Positions 28,393 to 37,542 are shown, counted from the stretch's first letter. The stretch is 64,000 bases of DNA from Acidocella aquatica (GCF_030160635.1 NZ_BSOS01000094.1:62001-126000), one strand, 5' to 3'. Translations and numbers: made by a program. The notes: generated by a model from the letters alone, not told the origin.

Positions 28393-29147
28393 CCCCGCCG
28401 CCGCGCCCGCAGCCCCAGCCACAGCGGCAGCGGCAGCGCCGCCAGCAGAAACACCGCGACCAGCGGAAACACCGCCTCAATCCCCAGGTCCTGCACATCC
28501 ACCCACAGCCGCACCGGCATCCCGGCGGGAAAATACGCGAGGATCAGCACAATCCCGAACTCCCCCAGCGCGCGCACCCAGCACAGCGCCAGCGCCCCGG
28601 CCAGCCCGCGCTGCGCCAGTGGCAGCGTCACCCGCCAAAACACCCGCCATGGCCCATCCCCCAGCGTGCGGGCAATCTGCTCCAACGCGTCCGGCACCTC
28701 CACCAGCGCCCCGCGCGCGGCGATGATATAAGTCGGCAGCGCCGCATAAACCCCGGCCAGCACAAAAGCCGCCGGCGAGTTGGTCAACACCAGCCCCACC
28801 CGCGCGAACGCCGCCCCCACCGGCGCCGCCGGGCCGTACAAGCTGACCAGCAATATGCCCAGCGCCAGCGTAGGCATCAGCATGGGGATCAGCACCAGCG
28901 CCTCCACCATCGCGCCGCGCCGCCCGGCCGTGCGCGCCAGATACAAGGCCACCGGCGTTCCCATCACCGCGATCAACCCCACACTCAGCGCGCCGCCGGC
29001 CAGCGAGGTAACAACCGCCCGCACATCCTGCGCGTCCAGATTGGCGCCGCGCCAATCTCCGCCGGTCAGCAGCGCGAACAGCGGCGCGCTCAGAAATCCC
29101 AGCACCAGCAGCAGAAAAGCCCGCCGGGCGAGGGGCAGGGCGTTCAG
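28389..29147 (-). CDS. modB: Molybdate ABC transporter permease, start uncertain
   Basis: About 252 residues of a BPD-type permease with five or six membrane helices and the EAA-like loop GALVEVPDALEQIARTLGDG. It forms the membrane channel for molybdate with ModC. The start is hard to place: there is no ATG, GTG or TTG in frame between the end of modA and the first helix. A CTG at 29147 stands seven bases behind a strong GGGGG purine tract and overlaps the modA stop, and would keep the first helix whole. A GTG at 29105 is the next conventional codon but would cut that helix. I list the CTG start with reserve. Confidence 0.8.
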   Translation of the reverse strand: MNALPLARRAFLLLVLGFLSAPLFALLTGGDWRGANLDAQDVRAVVTSLAGGALSVGLIAVMGTPVALYLARTAGRRGAMVEALVLIPMLMPTLALGILLVSLYGPAAPVGAAFARVGLVLTNSPAAFVLAGVYAALPTYIIAARGALVEVPDALEQIARTLGDGPWRVFWRVTLPLAQRGLAGALALCWVRALGEFGIVLILAYFPAGMPVRLWVDVQDLGIEAVFPLVAVFLLAALPLPLWLGLRARRRG

Positions 29148-30040
29148 ATGCTTTCCCCCTTGCCGGGACCATAACCATCGCGCGCCAAAATCGCCTGCCC
29201 CGCCGGGCTGCTTAAAAACGCGGCAAACGCAGCCGCCGCCCGCGGGTTGGGCGCGTTTTTCAGCACGGCGGCATAAAACACCAGCGGGCCTGGATGCAGG
29301 GTCTTGCCGTCCAGGCTCAACCCCGCCCGGCCGTACCACGTCGTCGCCAGTGCCGGATCGCTCAAATTAACCTCCGGCGGCAGCTCAATGAACGGCAGGC
29401 GCTGCGACACCGCGGCACTCTTATACGTCAGCGTCGCGTCAATCTGCCCGTCCTGCAGGCGCGCGAGCAGCGAGGGTTCGGCGAATATCTGCGCCGGATT
29501 CTCCACCGCCCCGGCCACCCGCGCTGCGAAGCCCGGCAGCTTGTAATAGGCCTCGGCCAGTTGCAGCGCGTATAAAACATACTGCCCCTGCGGGTCGCTC
29601 GCCGGGTCGGTCCGCCCGAAGCGCAAGCCCGGCGCCGCCAAAATCTTCCGCCAATCCGCCCCCGCCCGCGCAAACCGCGCCGCATACGCCGACTCCGGCG
29701 CATAGGCCAGCACCATCTCCGTACTGGCAAAGGGCACCGCCCCCTCGGCCAGCCCCGCCGCCTCCACCACTTTCACCGGCCCCGCCGAGATCGAGACAAA
29801 CACATCCGCGTTCAGCGCCCGGCCCGCCAGCAGATGCGCCAGCGCCATCGCGCCCTGTCCGATCCCCTCAAAGCGCGTCCCCGTCCGCGCGCTGAACACC
29901 GGCCCCAGCCCCCTGTCCATCACCACGCCCATAGACCCCGCAAACGCCACGACGACCTTCTCCGCCGCCCAGGCCGGGGCGGCGGCGAGGCCCAGCATAC
30001 TGGCGGCAGCGGCAAGCAGCAGGCGGCGTGTCGTCGGCAT
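29144..30040 (-). CDS. modA: Molybdate/tungstate-type periplasmic binding protein
   Basis: A 298-residue exported solute-binding protein. Residues 1-25 are a signal peptide with two arginines (TTRRLLLAAAA) and a cleavage site after AWA. The mature part begins VVVAFAGSMG, typical of the ModA/WtpA class in which a serine contacts the oxyanion. It captures molybdate or tungstate for ModBC. The ATG has no strong ribosome site. It is divergent from the ModE-like regulator, with a 26-base palindrome between the two genes. Confidence 0.85.
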   Translation of the reverse strand: MPTTRRLLLAAAASMLGLAAAPAWAAEKVVVAFAGSMGVVMDRGLGPVFSARTGTRFEGIGQGAMALAHLLAGRALNADVFVSISAGPVKVVEAAGLAEGAVPFASTEMVLAYAPESAYAARFARAGADWRKILAAPGLRFGRTDPASDPQGQYVLYALQLAEAYYKLPGFAARVAGAVENPAQIFAEPSLLARLQDGQIDATLTYKSAAVSQRLPFIELPPEVNLSDPALATTWYGRAGLSLDGKTLHPGPLVFYAAVLKNAPNPRAAAAFAAFLSSPAGQAILARDGYGPGKGESI

Positions 30041-30068
30041 GTTTTCACTCCAAAAATCAGGTCAGGCC

Positions 30069-30094
30069 ACGATATGTTCACCCGGCTATATCGT
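30069..30094. promoter_or_regulatory. Candidate ModE operator (Mo-box)
   Basis: Half-sites ACGATAT (30069-30075) and ATATCGT (30088-30094) are perfect inverted repeats separated by 12 bases. They lie between the divergent modA and ModE-like genes and resemble the known ModE site, which has CGnTATATA-type half-sites. Molybdate-bound ModE would repress modABC here. No search for other sites could be run. Confidence 0.65.
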
Positions 30095-30125
30095 CAATCG
30101 CCGCCAATCATGCTTGGCTGCCGCC

Positions 30126-30521
30126 ATGGCAACCGCACCCCCTCTGGCATTGCGCCTGCGCCTGCAACGCAACGGCGCCATCATCCTCGGCCCCGGCCGT
30201 GCCGACCTGCTCGCCTACATCGCCGAAACCGGCTCCATCGCGGCCGCCGGCCGGCGCATGGGCATGAGCTATAAACGCGCCTGGGTGCTGGTCGATTCGC
30301 TAAACGCCACCTTCCACGAACCCCTGGTCCTGGCCACCAAGGGCGGCGCCGGCGGCGGCGGCGCCCGGCTCACGCCGCTGGGTGCGCGCCTGCTCGCCGC
30401 CTATCGCGGGCTGGAGGCCGCCACCGCCACGGCGGGTGCCGGGCATTTGATGGAAATTGAAGCCGCTTTAGCGGTTCCGCCCGCGCCAAAAGCCAGCTAC
30501 GATGCTCAAAATGATCAGTGA
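30126..30521 (+). CDS. ModE-type winged helix regulator, HTH domain only
   Basis: A 131-residue protein with the ModE/LysR-like winged helix: LLAYIAETGSIAAAGRRMGM followed by SYKRAW and a wing rich in glycine (KGGAGGGGARLTPLG). The molybdate-binding MOP domains of full ModE are missing, as in many alphaproteobacterial single-domain ModE proteins. It would bind the palindrome in front of it and control modABC on the opposite strand. The first ATG at 30126 gives the family-like N-terminus. It overlaps pgsA by 20 bases. Confidence 0.82.
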   Translation: MATAPPLALRLRLQRNGAIILGPGRADLLAYIAETGSIAAAGRRMGMSYKRAWVLVDSLNATFHEPLVLATKGGAGGGGARLTPLGARLLAAYRGLEAATATAGAGHLMEIEAALAVPPAPKASYDAQNDQ

Positions 30522-31095
30522 TTTGCCAAATATCCTCACTCTCTCGCGCATCGGCGCGATCCCGGTACTTGTGCTGTTCGTCGCCATCGGCGCCCCCTGG
30601 GCGGATTTCCTGGCGGCCCTGGTCTTCCTCATCGCGGCGGTGACTGATTATCTTGACGGCCGGCTGGCCCGCGAAATGGCCCAATTGTCCGATTTCGGCC
30701 GTATGCTCGACCCCATCGCCGACAAGCTGCTCATCGGCGCCACACTCATGGCCCTGGTCGGCTTCGGCCACCTGCCGGGCTGGGGCATCTATCCCGCCAT
30801 CGTCATCATGCTGCGCGAGATCCTGGTCAGCGGCCTGCGTGAATATCTGGCCGAGCTGCGCATCGGCCTGCCGGTAACGCGCCTCGCGAAATGGAAAACC
30901 GGCGTGCAGATGGTGGCGCTCGGCCTGCTCCTGCTGGGCAGCAGCGGCGCGCGGATCATCGGCCTCGGCTGGCTGCCGATGGCCTGGCTCGGCGGCACAT
31001 TATTATGGATGGCCGCGGTCCTCACCCTGGTCACCGGCTGGGACTATCTGACCGCCGGCCTGCGCCACGCCAGCGCCCCGCGCCCCGGCGCCTGA
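30502..31095 (+). CDS. pgsA: CDP-diacylglycerol-glycerol-3-phosphate 3-phosphatidyltransferase
   Basis: A 197-residue integral membrane enzyme with about five helices. It carries the CDP-alcohol phosphotransferase motif DYLDGRLAR followed by GRMLDPIAD, with all conserved aspartates. It makes phosphatidylglycerol phosphate, the first step to phosphatidylglycerol and cardiolipin. The start at 30502 lies inside the end of the preceding regulator gene; ATG at 30511 is also in frame. It does not belong functionally to the molybdenum genes around it. Confidence 0.93.
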   Translation: MLKMISDLPNILTLSRIGAIPVLVLFVAIGAPWADFLAALVFLIAAVTDYLDGRLAREMAQLSDFGRMLDPIADKLLIGATLMALVGFGHLPGWGIYPAIVIMLREILVSGLREYLAELRIGLPVTRLAKWKTGVQMVALGLLLLGSSGARIIGLGWLPMAWLGGTLLWMAAVLTLVTGWDYLTAGLRHASAPRPGA

Positions 31096-31191
31096 ACAGG
31101 CATCTGACCAGGCCCTGGCGCCTGCGCGCCGCAAGGCGCATTTCCTCCCGCCGCGGCTTCGTCTAAACACACCCCCATGGGCATAGGAGTC

Positions 31192-31620
31192 ATGGTTTTG
31201 CGGCATCGTCTGGTTCTGGGTCTGAGTTTGAGTCTGTTATTGTCCGGCTGTGCGAGTGAGCGCCAGTTCGCCGCCGATTCGCTGTGGCCTTTTGGCAATC
31301 CAAATGCGCCGAAGTCAGTGAGTGAAACCGCGCAGCGCTCCCTGGGTAAAAACCCGGCCGTGACCCCGATCCCCCCGCAGGCGGGCAATGTCTGGCCCGG
31401 CCCGGTGGAGCCGATGCCAACTTTGAGCGACATCCAGAAACACGCAAACCAGCCGCTTGGCCAGTCTTATACCCCCTCGCTGCCCTCGCCTTATCCGCCG
31501 GGGCAGGGGCCTGCGCCGGGCACGGGCGTCTCCGCCGGCATGGCCGACAGCACCTTGTACTCTGTCCCCTCGGGCGCCACGCCACAGGTGGTCCCCTCCG
31601 CCACAGGCAGCGGCAACTAA
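31192..31620 (+). CDS. Predicted lipoprotein of unknown function
   Basis: About 142 residues with a lipoprotein signal: a hydrophobic stretch ending in the lipobox LLSGC. The rest is rich in Pro, Gly, Ser and Gln and probably has little fixed structure. No family is recognised. Start codons are uncertain: ATG at 31177, ATG at 31192 and TTG at 31198 are in frame, and AGGAG at 31185-31189 has its best spacing (eight bases) to the TTG. The stop is directly adjacent to the moaD start, so it is cotranscribed with the molybdopterin synthase genes. Confidence 0.7.
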   Translation: MVLRHRLVLGLSLSLLLSGCASERQFAADSLWPFGNPNAPKSVSETAQRSLGKNPAVTPIPPQAGNVWPGPVEPMPTLSDIQKHANQPLGQSYTPSLPSPYPPGQGPAPGTGVSAGMADSTLYSVPSGATPQVVPSATGSGN

Positions 31621-31872
31621 ATGAAACTGCTCTATTTCGCCTGGTTGCGCGAGAAAATAGGGCAGGCCGAGGAAAACCTGACCCCGCCGGAGAACGCCGC
31701 CACGGTCCACGACCTCATCGTCTGGCTGCGTACGCGCTCCCCCGGCCACGCCGCCGCCTTCGCCGACACCAAGCTGATCCGCTGCGCCATCGATCAGGAG
31801 TTCGTCAGCCTCGACGCCCCCCTCGCCAGCGCCGCCGAACTGGCCTTTTTCCCGCCTGTCACGGGGGGCTGA
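31621..31872 (+). CDS. moaD: Molybdopterin synthase sulfur carrier subunit
   Basis: An 83-residue ubiquitin-like protein that ends in the required Gly-Gly (PPVTGG). The C-terminal glycine is charged with sulfur as a thiocarboxylate and donates it to cyclic pyranopterin phosphate in the MoaE active site. The N-terminal KLLYFAWLREKIG stretch is typical. It is directly adjacent to the lipoprotein gene upstream and one base from moaE. Confidence 0.95.
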   Translation: MKLLYFAWLREKIGQAEENLTPPENAATVHDLIVWLRTRSPGHAAAFADTKLIRCAIDQEFVSLDAPLASAAELAFFPPVTGG

Positions 31873-31873
31873 G

Positions 31874-32329
31874 TTGCCGCGCATCCTTGTCCAGGCAGCG
31901 GATTTCAACCCCGGCGCCGAGCTGGCACACCTCGGCGGCAGCGGCACAGGCGGCATCGCCAGCTTCACCGGCATCGTGCGCGCGGGCGATGGCCCTGGCC
32001 CACGGGTCAGCGCCCTCACGCTGGAGCATTATCCGGGCATGACCGAGGCGGCGCTGGCAAAAATCGCCGCCCGCGCGCAGGCCCGCTGGGCACTCACCGG
32101 TTGCACCATCATCCACCGCATCGGCCGGCTCCTGCCGGGCGAGAACATCGTCTTCGTGGCGGCCGCCAGCGCCCACCGGGGCGACGCCCTGCAGGCGGTG
32201 GCGTTCCTGATCGATTACCTGAAAACCGGCGCCCCGTTCTGGAAGGCCGAGGAATTGGAGACTGGCGAGCGCCGCTGGGTCGCCGCCCGCGCGGCCGACG
32301 AAACGGCGGCGGCCGCTTGGCATGAATAA
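31874..32329 (+). CDS. moaE: Molybdopterin synthase catalytic subunit
   Basis: A 151-residue subunit with the family motifs GIVRAGDG, LEHYPGMTE, HRIGRLLPGE and the catalytic lysine in FWKAE near the C-terminus. With MoaD it builds the dithiolene of molybdopterin. The start is TTG at 31874, preceded by a GGGGGG tract at the end of moaD. Together with modABC the window provides uptake of molybdate and one step of cofactor synthesis; moaA, moaB and moeA are elsewhere. Confidence 0.95.
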   Translation: MPRILVQAADFNPGAELAHLGGSGTGGIASFTGIVRAGDGPGPRVSALTLEHYPGMTEAALAKIAARAQARWALTGCTIIHRIGRLLPGENIVFVAAASAHRGDALQAVAFLIDYLKTGAPFWKAEELETGERRWVAARAADETAAAAWHE

Positions 32330-32380
32330 GCCCCGGCATCAAGGTTTGCCCCGCCGTGCGGGTCGGCTATAGACGCGCTC

Positions 32381-32896
32381 ATGAACCTGAAAGACCATAT
32401 CCGCGGCGTCCCCGATTTCCCCAAGCCGGGGATACTTTTTTATGACATCTCAACCCTGCTGCGCCATGCCGATGCCTGGCAGGTGGCGATGGGCCGGCTG
32501 ACCAATGTGGTGCGCGCCTATCACCCCACGGTGCTGGCCGGGGTGGAGAGCCGGGGCTTCCTGCTCGCCGCCCCCCTGGCGCTGAAGCTGGGCTGCGGCT
32601 TTGTCATGCTGCGCAAGCGCGGCAAACTGCCCGGCGCCACCGTCGGGCTTGATTATGCGCTGGAATACGGCACTGACCGGATCGAGATTCAGTCCGATGC
32701 CGTGGCCCCCGGCGCGCGGGTGGTCGTGGTCGATGACCTGCTGGCCACGGGCGGCACCATGGCCGCCGGGATTAAACTCTTGCAGAACGTCGGCGCCGAG
32801 GTTGTCGCCGCCGCCGCGCTGATCGAGCTGACCTTCCTGAACGGGCGTGGAAAATTCGACGTTCCGTTCGAGGCGCTTGTTCAGTACGACGATTAA
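32381..32896 (+). CDS. apt: Adenine phosphoribosyltransferase
   Basis: A 171-residue enzyme of normal length. N-terminal [20 protein letters not shown] and the PRPP-binding loop [13 protein letters not shown] mark it as Apt. It salvages adenine to AMP with PRPP. The 50 bases in front contain no clear ribosome site, and the gene may be transcribed alone. Confidence 0.96.
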   Translation: MNLKDHIRGVPDFPKPGILFYDISTLLRHADAWQVAMGRLTNVVRAYHPTVLAGVESRGFLLAAPLALKLGCGFVMLRKRGKLPGATVGLDYALEYGTDRIEIQSDAVAPGARVVVVDDLLATGGTMAAGIKLLQNVGAEVVAAAALIELTFLNGRGKFDVPFEALVQYDD

Positions 32897-32963
32897 GTTG
32901 GCCATCAATTAGCCATTAATAAGACGTGACGTGCCGTATAACCGAAAGAGGGTGGTAGTCCGA

Positions 32964-34001
32964 ATGAATCGCCGGCAGATGATGCGCGGATTGGCCTTGG
33001 CCTCCCTGGTGCCGCTTGGCGCGGCGCCCGCCCGCGCCGAAGCCGCCCTGGCGCTGCTGGTGGCCGGGCCGGATGGCGAGCAGACCAGCCGCTGGGGCAA
33101 TGCCTGCGCGCTGGCGATGCAGGCCGGATTTCCCGGCGCCCCCTCCATCATCACCCAGGCGGTCGGCGGGCTGGACGGTGTCACCGGCGCCAACCGGCTT
33201 GATGCCCTGGTCGTCCCCGACGGCAAAACCGCCGTGATTCTGCCCGGCGCCGCGTTGATCGCCTGGCTCACCGGCGACTCCCGCGTGCATTTTGACCCCA
33301 CGCGCTGGGTGCCGCTGATGGCCGGGGGCAATTCCGGCGTGCTGGTGGTGCGTCTCCCCTCTGGCGCCGCGCCGGATTTAAAGACCCTGCAATCCCTGGC
33401 CCCGCTCAAACTGGCGGCCGATCAGCCGCAAAGCAACGACCTCGCGGTGTTGCTCGCCCTGGCCCGGCTCGGCGTGCCCACGGCCCCGGTGTTCGGCCTG
33501 CGCGGCACCGATGCCAAAATCACCGCCTTCACCGCCGGTCAGGTCGACGCTGTTTTCCTCTGCGGCGAAGGCGTCCCTGAGGACATCGCCCCCCTCACCG
33601 CCAGCGGCGGGGTGCCGGTGTTCAGCCTGGGCCTGCAAAATGCTGACGGCACCATCAGCCCCGACCCGGCGTTCCCCAGCCTGCCCGATGCCACGGCGCT
33701 CGGCCCCAGCGTCTCGCCCTTTCTTGATACCGCCTACCGCGCCGCCGCCGCCGCCGCCCGGCTGGATTTCATCATGGTGCTGCCACGGCTGACCGACCCC
33801 GGCAGCATCTCCCAGTGGCGCCAGGCCGCCAGCGAGGCATTGGCCGCGCCCGCCCTGGTTGCCGCCGCCAGCGCCAGCTCCATAACCCTGCAATCCGCCC
33901 CGGCGGTCATCGCCGGGCTTACCGCCCTAAACCTCGCCCCCGCCGATCAGGCCGATATGCAGGCTTTTCTGACCAAGAATTTCGGCTGGCAGCCAGGCTG
34001 A
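32964..34001 (+). CDS. Exported binding-protein-like protein (possibly Bug/TctC type)
   Basis: A 345-residue exported protein. The N-terminus is a signal with two arginines (MNRRQMMRG) followed by a short hydrophobic core and the AxA-type cut near APARA. The body resembles periplasmic receptors of tripartite tricarboxylate transporters (Bug family), with an ITQAVGGLDGVTGANRL region and a GQVDAVFLCGEG region, but the match is distant. I chose ATG 32964; a GTG at 32931 would add 11 residues. No transporter genes are near. It is followed one base later by radA. Confidence 0.6.
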   Translation: MNRRQMMRGLALASLVPLGAAPARAEAALALLVAGPDGEQTSRWGNACALAMQAGFPGAPSIITQAVGGLDGVTGANRLDALVVPDGKTAVILPGAALIAWLTGDSRVHFDPTRWVPLMAGGNSGVLVVRLPSGAAPDLKTLQSLAPLKLAADQPQSNDLAVLLALARLGVPTAPVFGLRGTDAKITAFTAGQVDAVFLCGEGVPEDIAPLTASGGVPVFSLGLQNADGTISPDPAFPSLPDATALGPSVSPFLDTAYRAAAAAARLDFIMVLPRLTDPGSISQWRQAASEALAAPALVAAASASSITLQSAPAVIAGLTALNLAPADQADMQAFLTKNFGWQPG

Positions 34002-34002
34002 T

Positions 34003-35430
34003 TTGGCGAAACCGGCCAAATCCTTCGTCTGTTCGGCCTGCGGCAGTGTGTTCCCCAAATGGGCCGGGCGCTGCGAGGCCTGCGGCGCCTGGAACACGCT
34101 GGAGGAGCAGGCCGCCATCCCGGCGCTGCCCGGCGGCCTCAAGACCACCGGCAACGCGCGCGGCAAAAAAATTGAATTCGTCGGCCTCTCGGGCATCACG
34201 CCGCCGCCCCCGCGCGTGCCCACCACCATCGCGGAGTTTGACCGTGTGCTCGGCGGCGGTCTGGTCCCGGCCTCGGTCGTGCTGGTCGGCGGCGATCCCG
34301 GCATCGGCAAATCCACCTTATTACTACAGGCGGGCGCCGCGCTGGGCTGTGCGGGCAGCCAGGTCATCTACATCTCGGGCGAAGAGTCGGTGGACCAGAT
34401 CCGCATGCGCGCTGCCCGCCTCGGCCTGTCCAGCGCGCCCATGCATCTCGCCGCCACCACCCAGCTGGGCGACATCCTGGCCAGCCTCGCGCAATTCCCC
34501 GATGCCGCGCTGGTCGTCATCGACTCCATCCAGACCATGTGGACCGAAAGCGTGGACTCCGCCCCCGGCAGCGTCACCCAGGTCCGCGCCGCTGCGTTCG
34601 AGCTCATCCGCGCCGCCAAATCCCAGGGTTTCGCCCTCATGCTGGTGGGTCACGTCACCAAGGAGGGCAACCTCGCCGGCCCGCGGGTGCTCGAACACAT
34701 GGTCGATGTCGTGCTCCATTTCGAGGGCGACCGCGGCCACCAGTTCCGCATCCTGCGCGGCGTGAAAAACCGCTTTGGCGCCACTGATGAGATTGGCGTC
34801 TTCGAGATGACCGGCGGCGGCCTCGCCCAGGTGCTCAACCCCTCGGCCCTGTTCCTGGCCGAGCGGCGCGGCAATGTCTCCGGCAGCGCGGTCTTCGCCG
34901 GGCTGGAGGGCTCGCGCCCCGTGCTGGTGGAAATCCAGGTCCTGCTCGCCCCCAACCCCGGCGGCTCCCCCCGCCGCTCGGTCATCGGCTGGGATTCGGG
35001 GCGGCTCTCGATGTTGCTGGCGGTTCTGGAATCGCGCTGCGGCTTAAAATTGGCAATGAACGATGTGTATCTCAACGTCGCCGGCGGCCTGCGCGTCACC
35101 GAACCGGCGGCCGACATGGCGGTGGCCGCCGCGCTCATCTCCGCCGCCTCCGATGTCCCAACCGATCCCTCCATGGTCTTCTTCGGTGAAATCGGCCTCT
35201 CCGGCGAGCTGCGCCAGGTCGCGCAGGCGGAGCTGCGCCTGAAGGAAGCCGCCAAACTCGGCTTCGCCCAAGCCGCCGCCCCCAAGCGCGTGGCGGGCGG
35301 GGCGGGGCGCATCGCCATCCCCTCCAGCCTCAAGCTGCTGGAAATCGGGCATCTGACGGACCTTGTTGGCATCGCCACATCAGGGGTAAAACGTGCCGCG
35401 CCAAAAACCAAGAACAAGGAGCAGGAATGA
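34003..35430 (+). CDS. radA: DNA repair protein RadA
   Basis: A 475-residue RecA-like branch-migration protein. The N-terminal zinc finger CSACG..CEACG, the Walker A GGDPGIGKST, the RadA signature KNRFG, and the Lon-like C-terminal domain are all present. It acts in processing of recombination intermediates. The start is a TTG at 34003, one base behind the preceding stop; the family N-terminus (KSFVCSACG) fixes it. It overlaps the cvpA-like gene by four bases. Confidence 0.96.
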   Translation: MAKPAKSFVCSACGSVFPKWAGRCEACGAWNTLEEQAAIPALPGGLKTTGNARGKKIEFVGLSGITPPPPRVPTTIAEFDRVLGGGLVPASVVLVGGDPGIGKSTLLLQAGAALGCAGSQVIYISGEESVDQIRMRAARLGLSSAPMHLAATTQLGDILASLAQFPDAALVVIDSIQTMWTESVDSAPGSVTQVRAAAFELIRAAKSQGFALMLVGHVTKEGNLAGPRVLEHMVDVVLHFEGDRGHQFRILRGVKNRFGATDEIGVFEMTGGGLAQVLNPSALFLAERRGNVSGSAVFAGLEGSRPVLVEIQVLLAPNPGGSPRRSVIGWDSGRLSMLLAVLESRCGLKLAMNDVYLNVAGGLRVTEPAADMAVAAALISAASDVPTDPSMVFFGEIGLSGELRQVAQAELRLKEAAKLGFAQAAAPKRVAGGAGRIAIPSSLKLLEIGHLTDLVGIATSGVKRAAPKTKNKEQE

Positions 35431-35993
35431 CCTGGATTGATGCCGCGGCCCTGGTGATCGTTATTCTCTCCGCGGCGTTCTCCATGGTGCGCGGCTTCGT
35501 GCGGGAGGCCCTGGGCGTCGCCGCGTGGATCGGCGCCGCCTTCGCGGCGGTGAAATTCTACACCCTGGTGCAGCCCGAAATGGCCAGCATCCTGCCCAAA
35601 AACCTGGTTGATTACGGCTCCATGGCGGTGGTGTTCATCGTGGTGCTGATCGTGCTGAGCCTCATCAGCGCGCTGGTTGGCGGCTATGTGCGCGACTCCG
35701 CCCTCTCCGGGCTGGACAGCAGCCTCGGCCTGGTCTTCGGCGCGGCGCGCGGAGCGCTCGTCGTCTGCCTGGCCTATATCGCCCTTTCCGTCGGCGTCGC
35801 GCCCGAGCAATGGCCCGCCCCGGTGAACAACGCCCGTTTCCTGCCGCTGGCCTTTCAGGGCGCCACGGCGCTGGTCTCGCTGCTGCCCAAGCAATATCAG
35901 CCGAAGGTTGATCCGCTGCCGGGCAAGCCCGCGCCCAGCGCCGGGGCCCTGATGCAACAGCCCGTCGCCGGCAGCGCGCTGAGCGCGCATTAA
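35427..35993 (+). CDS. cvpA: CvpA-family membrane protein
   Basis: A 188-residue protein with four predicted membrane helices in the first 130 residues and a polar Pro/Ala-rich tail. The N-terminal TWIDAAALVIVILSAAFSMVRGFVREAL stretch is the CvpA family mark (shown here only as the region at residues 2-30). CvpA proteins affect envelope integrity and, in enterics, colicin V export. The gene overlaps radA by four bases and stands before purF, the same neighbourhood as in many proteobacteria. Confidence 0.9.
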   Translation: MTWIDAAALVIVILSAAFSMVRGFVREALGVAAWIGAAFAAVKFYTLVQPEMASILPKNLVDYGSMAVVFIVVLIVLSLISALVGGYVRDSALSGLDSSLGLVFGAARGALVVCLAYIALSVGVAPEQWPAPVNNARFLPLAFQGATALVSLLPKQYQPKVDPLPGKPAPSAGALMQQPVAGSALSAH

Positions 35994-36051
35994 CAAAGCG
36001 GGGGAGAGCAATGCGCATGCTCTTCTCGACATCGGACTGTCACAAGGCTAG

Positions 36052-37542
36052 TTGAGGCGCGAGCGATTTAGAGTGGGGGTAGAGGCCGGCGTGATCGACG
36101 ATGACAAGCCTCATGAGGAGTGCGGCGTATTCGGTGCCTGGAACGTCACTGACGCAGCGGCGATAACGGCGCTTGGCCTGCATGCGCTGCAACATCGCGG
36201 GCAGGAGGCAACCGGCATCGTCACGCATGATGGCGTGCGCTTCCACTCGCACAAGGGCCTCGGCCTGGTCGGCGACAATTATAGCGACGCGAAAACCATG
36301 GCGGGCCTCCCCGGCACCCGCGCCATCGGCCACAACCGCTACGCCACCACGGGCGAGACCGTGCTGCGCAACGTGCAGCCCTTGTTCGCCGAGTTCGAGT
36401 TCGGCGGTTTCGCCGTCGGCCATAACGGCAACCTCACCAACGCGCACACATTGCGCAAGGCGCTCACCCGCCGCGGCTGCCTGTTTCAGTCCACCATGGA
36501 CTCTGAGGTCTTCGTCCACCTCATCGCCATCAGCCTCTACGCCAGCGTGGTTGACCGCCTGATCGACGCGATCAAACAGGTCATCGGCGCCTACTCCCTG
36601 GTGGCGCTCACCGAAAACCAGCTCATCGGCGTGCGTGACCCTCTGGGCGTGCGCCCCCTCATCCTCGGCCGCGTCCACGGCGCCGACGGCAATGCAGGCT
36701 GGATTCTCGCCTCCGAAACCTGCGCGCTCGACATTGTCGGCGCTGATTTCATCCGCGACGTCGAGCCCGGCGAGATCGTGCTGATCGACGATACCGGCGT
36801 GCGCAGCATCAAGCCCTTCGCGCCGCAGAGCCCCCGTTTCTGCGTGTTTGAATACATCTATTTCGCCCGGCCCGACTCGGTGATGGAGGGCACCTCCGTC
36901 TACAACGCCCGCAAGCTCATCGGCGCGCAATTGGCCAAGGAGGCCCCGGCCGAGGCGGATGTCATCGTCCCCGTGCCCGATTCCGGCGTCCCCGCCGCCA
37001 TGGGCTTCGCCGAGGCCAGCGGCATCGCCTTCGAACTCGGCATCATCCGCAACCACTACGTCGGGCGCACCTTCATCGAGCCGACCGACCAGATCCGCCA
37101 CCTTGGCGTGCGTTTGAAACATTCGGCCAACCGCGCGATCCTGGAGGGCAAGCGCGTCGTGCTGGTGGATGATTCCATCGTGCGCGGCACCACCAGCCAG
37201 AAGATCGTCGAGATGGTCCGCGCCGCCGGTGCCGCCGAGGTCCACATGCGCATCGCTGGCCCGCCGACCGCCTATTCCTGCTTCTACGGCATCGACACGC
37301 CCGAGCGCAGCAAGCTCCTCGCCGCGCGCAACAGCATCGAGGAGATGGCCAAGCTGATCGGCGTTGACAGCCTGGCCTTCATCTCCATTGACGGCCTCTA
37401 CCGCGCCCTGGGCAAACCCGGCCGCGACCCCAAAAAACCGGCCTTCTGCGATGCCTGCTTCACCGGCGATTACCCGATCGCCCTCACCGACCACATCGAG
37501 CCGCGCGATGAGCAACTAACCCTGCTCGCCGAACTCAGCTGA
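36052..37542 (+). CDS. purF: Amidophosphoribosyltransferase
   Basis: Up to 496 residues. The catalytic cysteine of the glutaminase domain is in EECGVFGAW, followed by LQHRGQEATGI; the phosphoribosyltransferase domain holds the PRPP loop VVLVDDSIVRGTTS. It makes phosphoribosylamine, the first committed purine step. The cysteine must be released by processing of a short propeptide. The start is open: TTG at 36052 (AAGG four bases upstream), GTG at 36073 and GTG at 36091 (AGAGG five bases upstream) are all possible; the last gives the shortest propeptide. Confidence 0.95.
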   Translation: MRRERFRVGVEAGVIDDDKPHEECGVFGAWNVTDAAAITALGLHALQHRGQEATGIVTHDGVRFHSHKGLGLVGDNYSDAKTMAGLPGTRAIGHNRYATTGETVLRNVQPLFAEFEFGGFAVGHNGNLTNAHTLRKALTRRGCLFQSTMDSEVFVHLIAISLYASVVDRLIDAIKQVIGAYSLVALTENQLIGVRDPLGVRPLILGRVHGADGNAGWILASETCALDIVGADFIRDVEPGEIVLIDDTGVRSIKPFAPQSPRFCVFEYIYFARPDSVMEGTSVYNARKLIGAQLAKEAPAEADVIVPVPDSGVPAAMGFAEASGIAFELGIIRNHYVGRTFIEPTDQIRHLGVRLKHSANRAILEGKRVVLVDDSIVRGTTSQKIVEMVRAAGAAEVHMRIAGPPTAYSCFYGIDTPERSKLLAARNSIEEMAKLIGVDSLAFISIDGLYRALGKPGRDPKKPAFCDACFTGDYPIALTDHIEPRDEQLTLLAELS

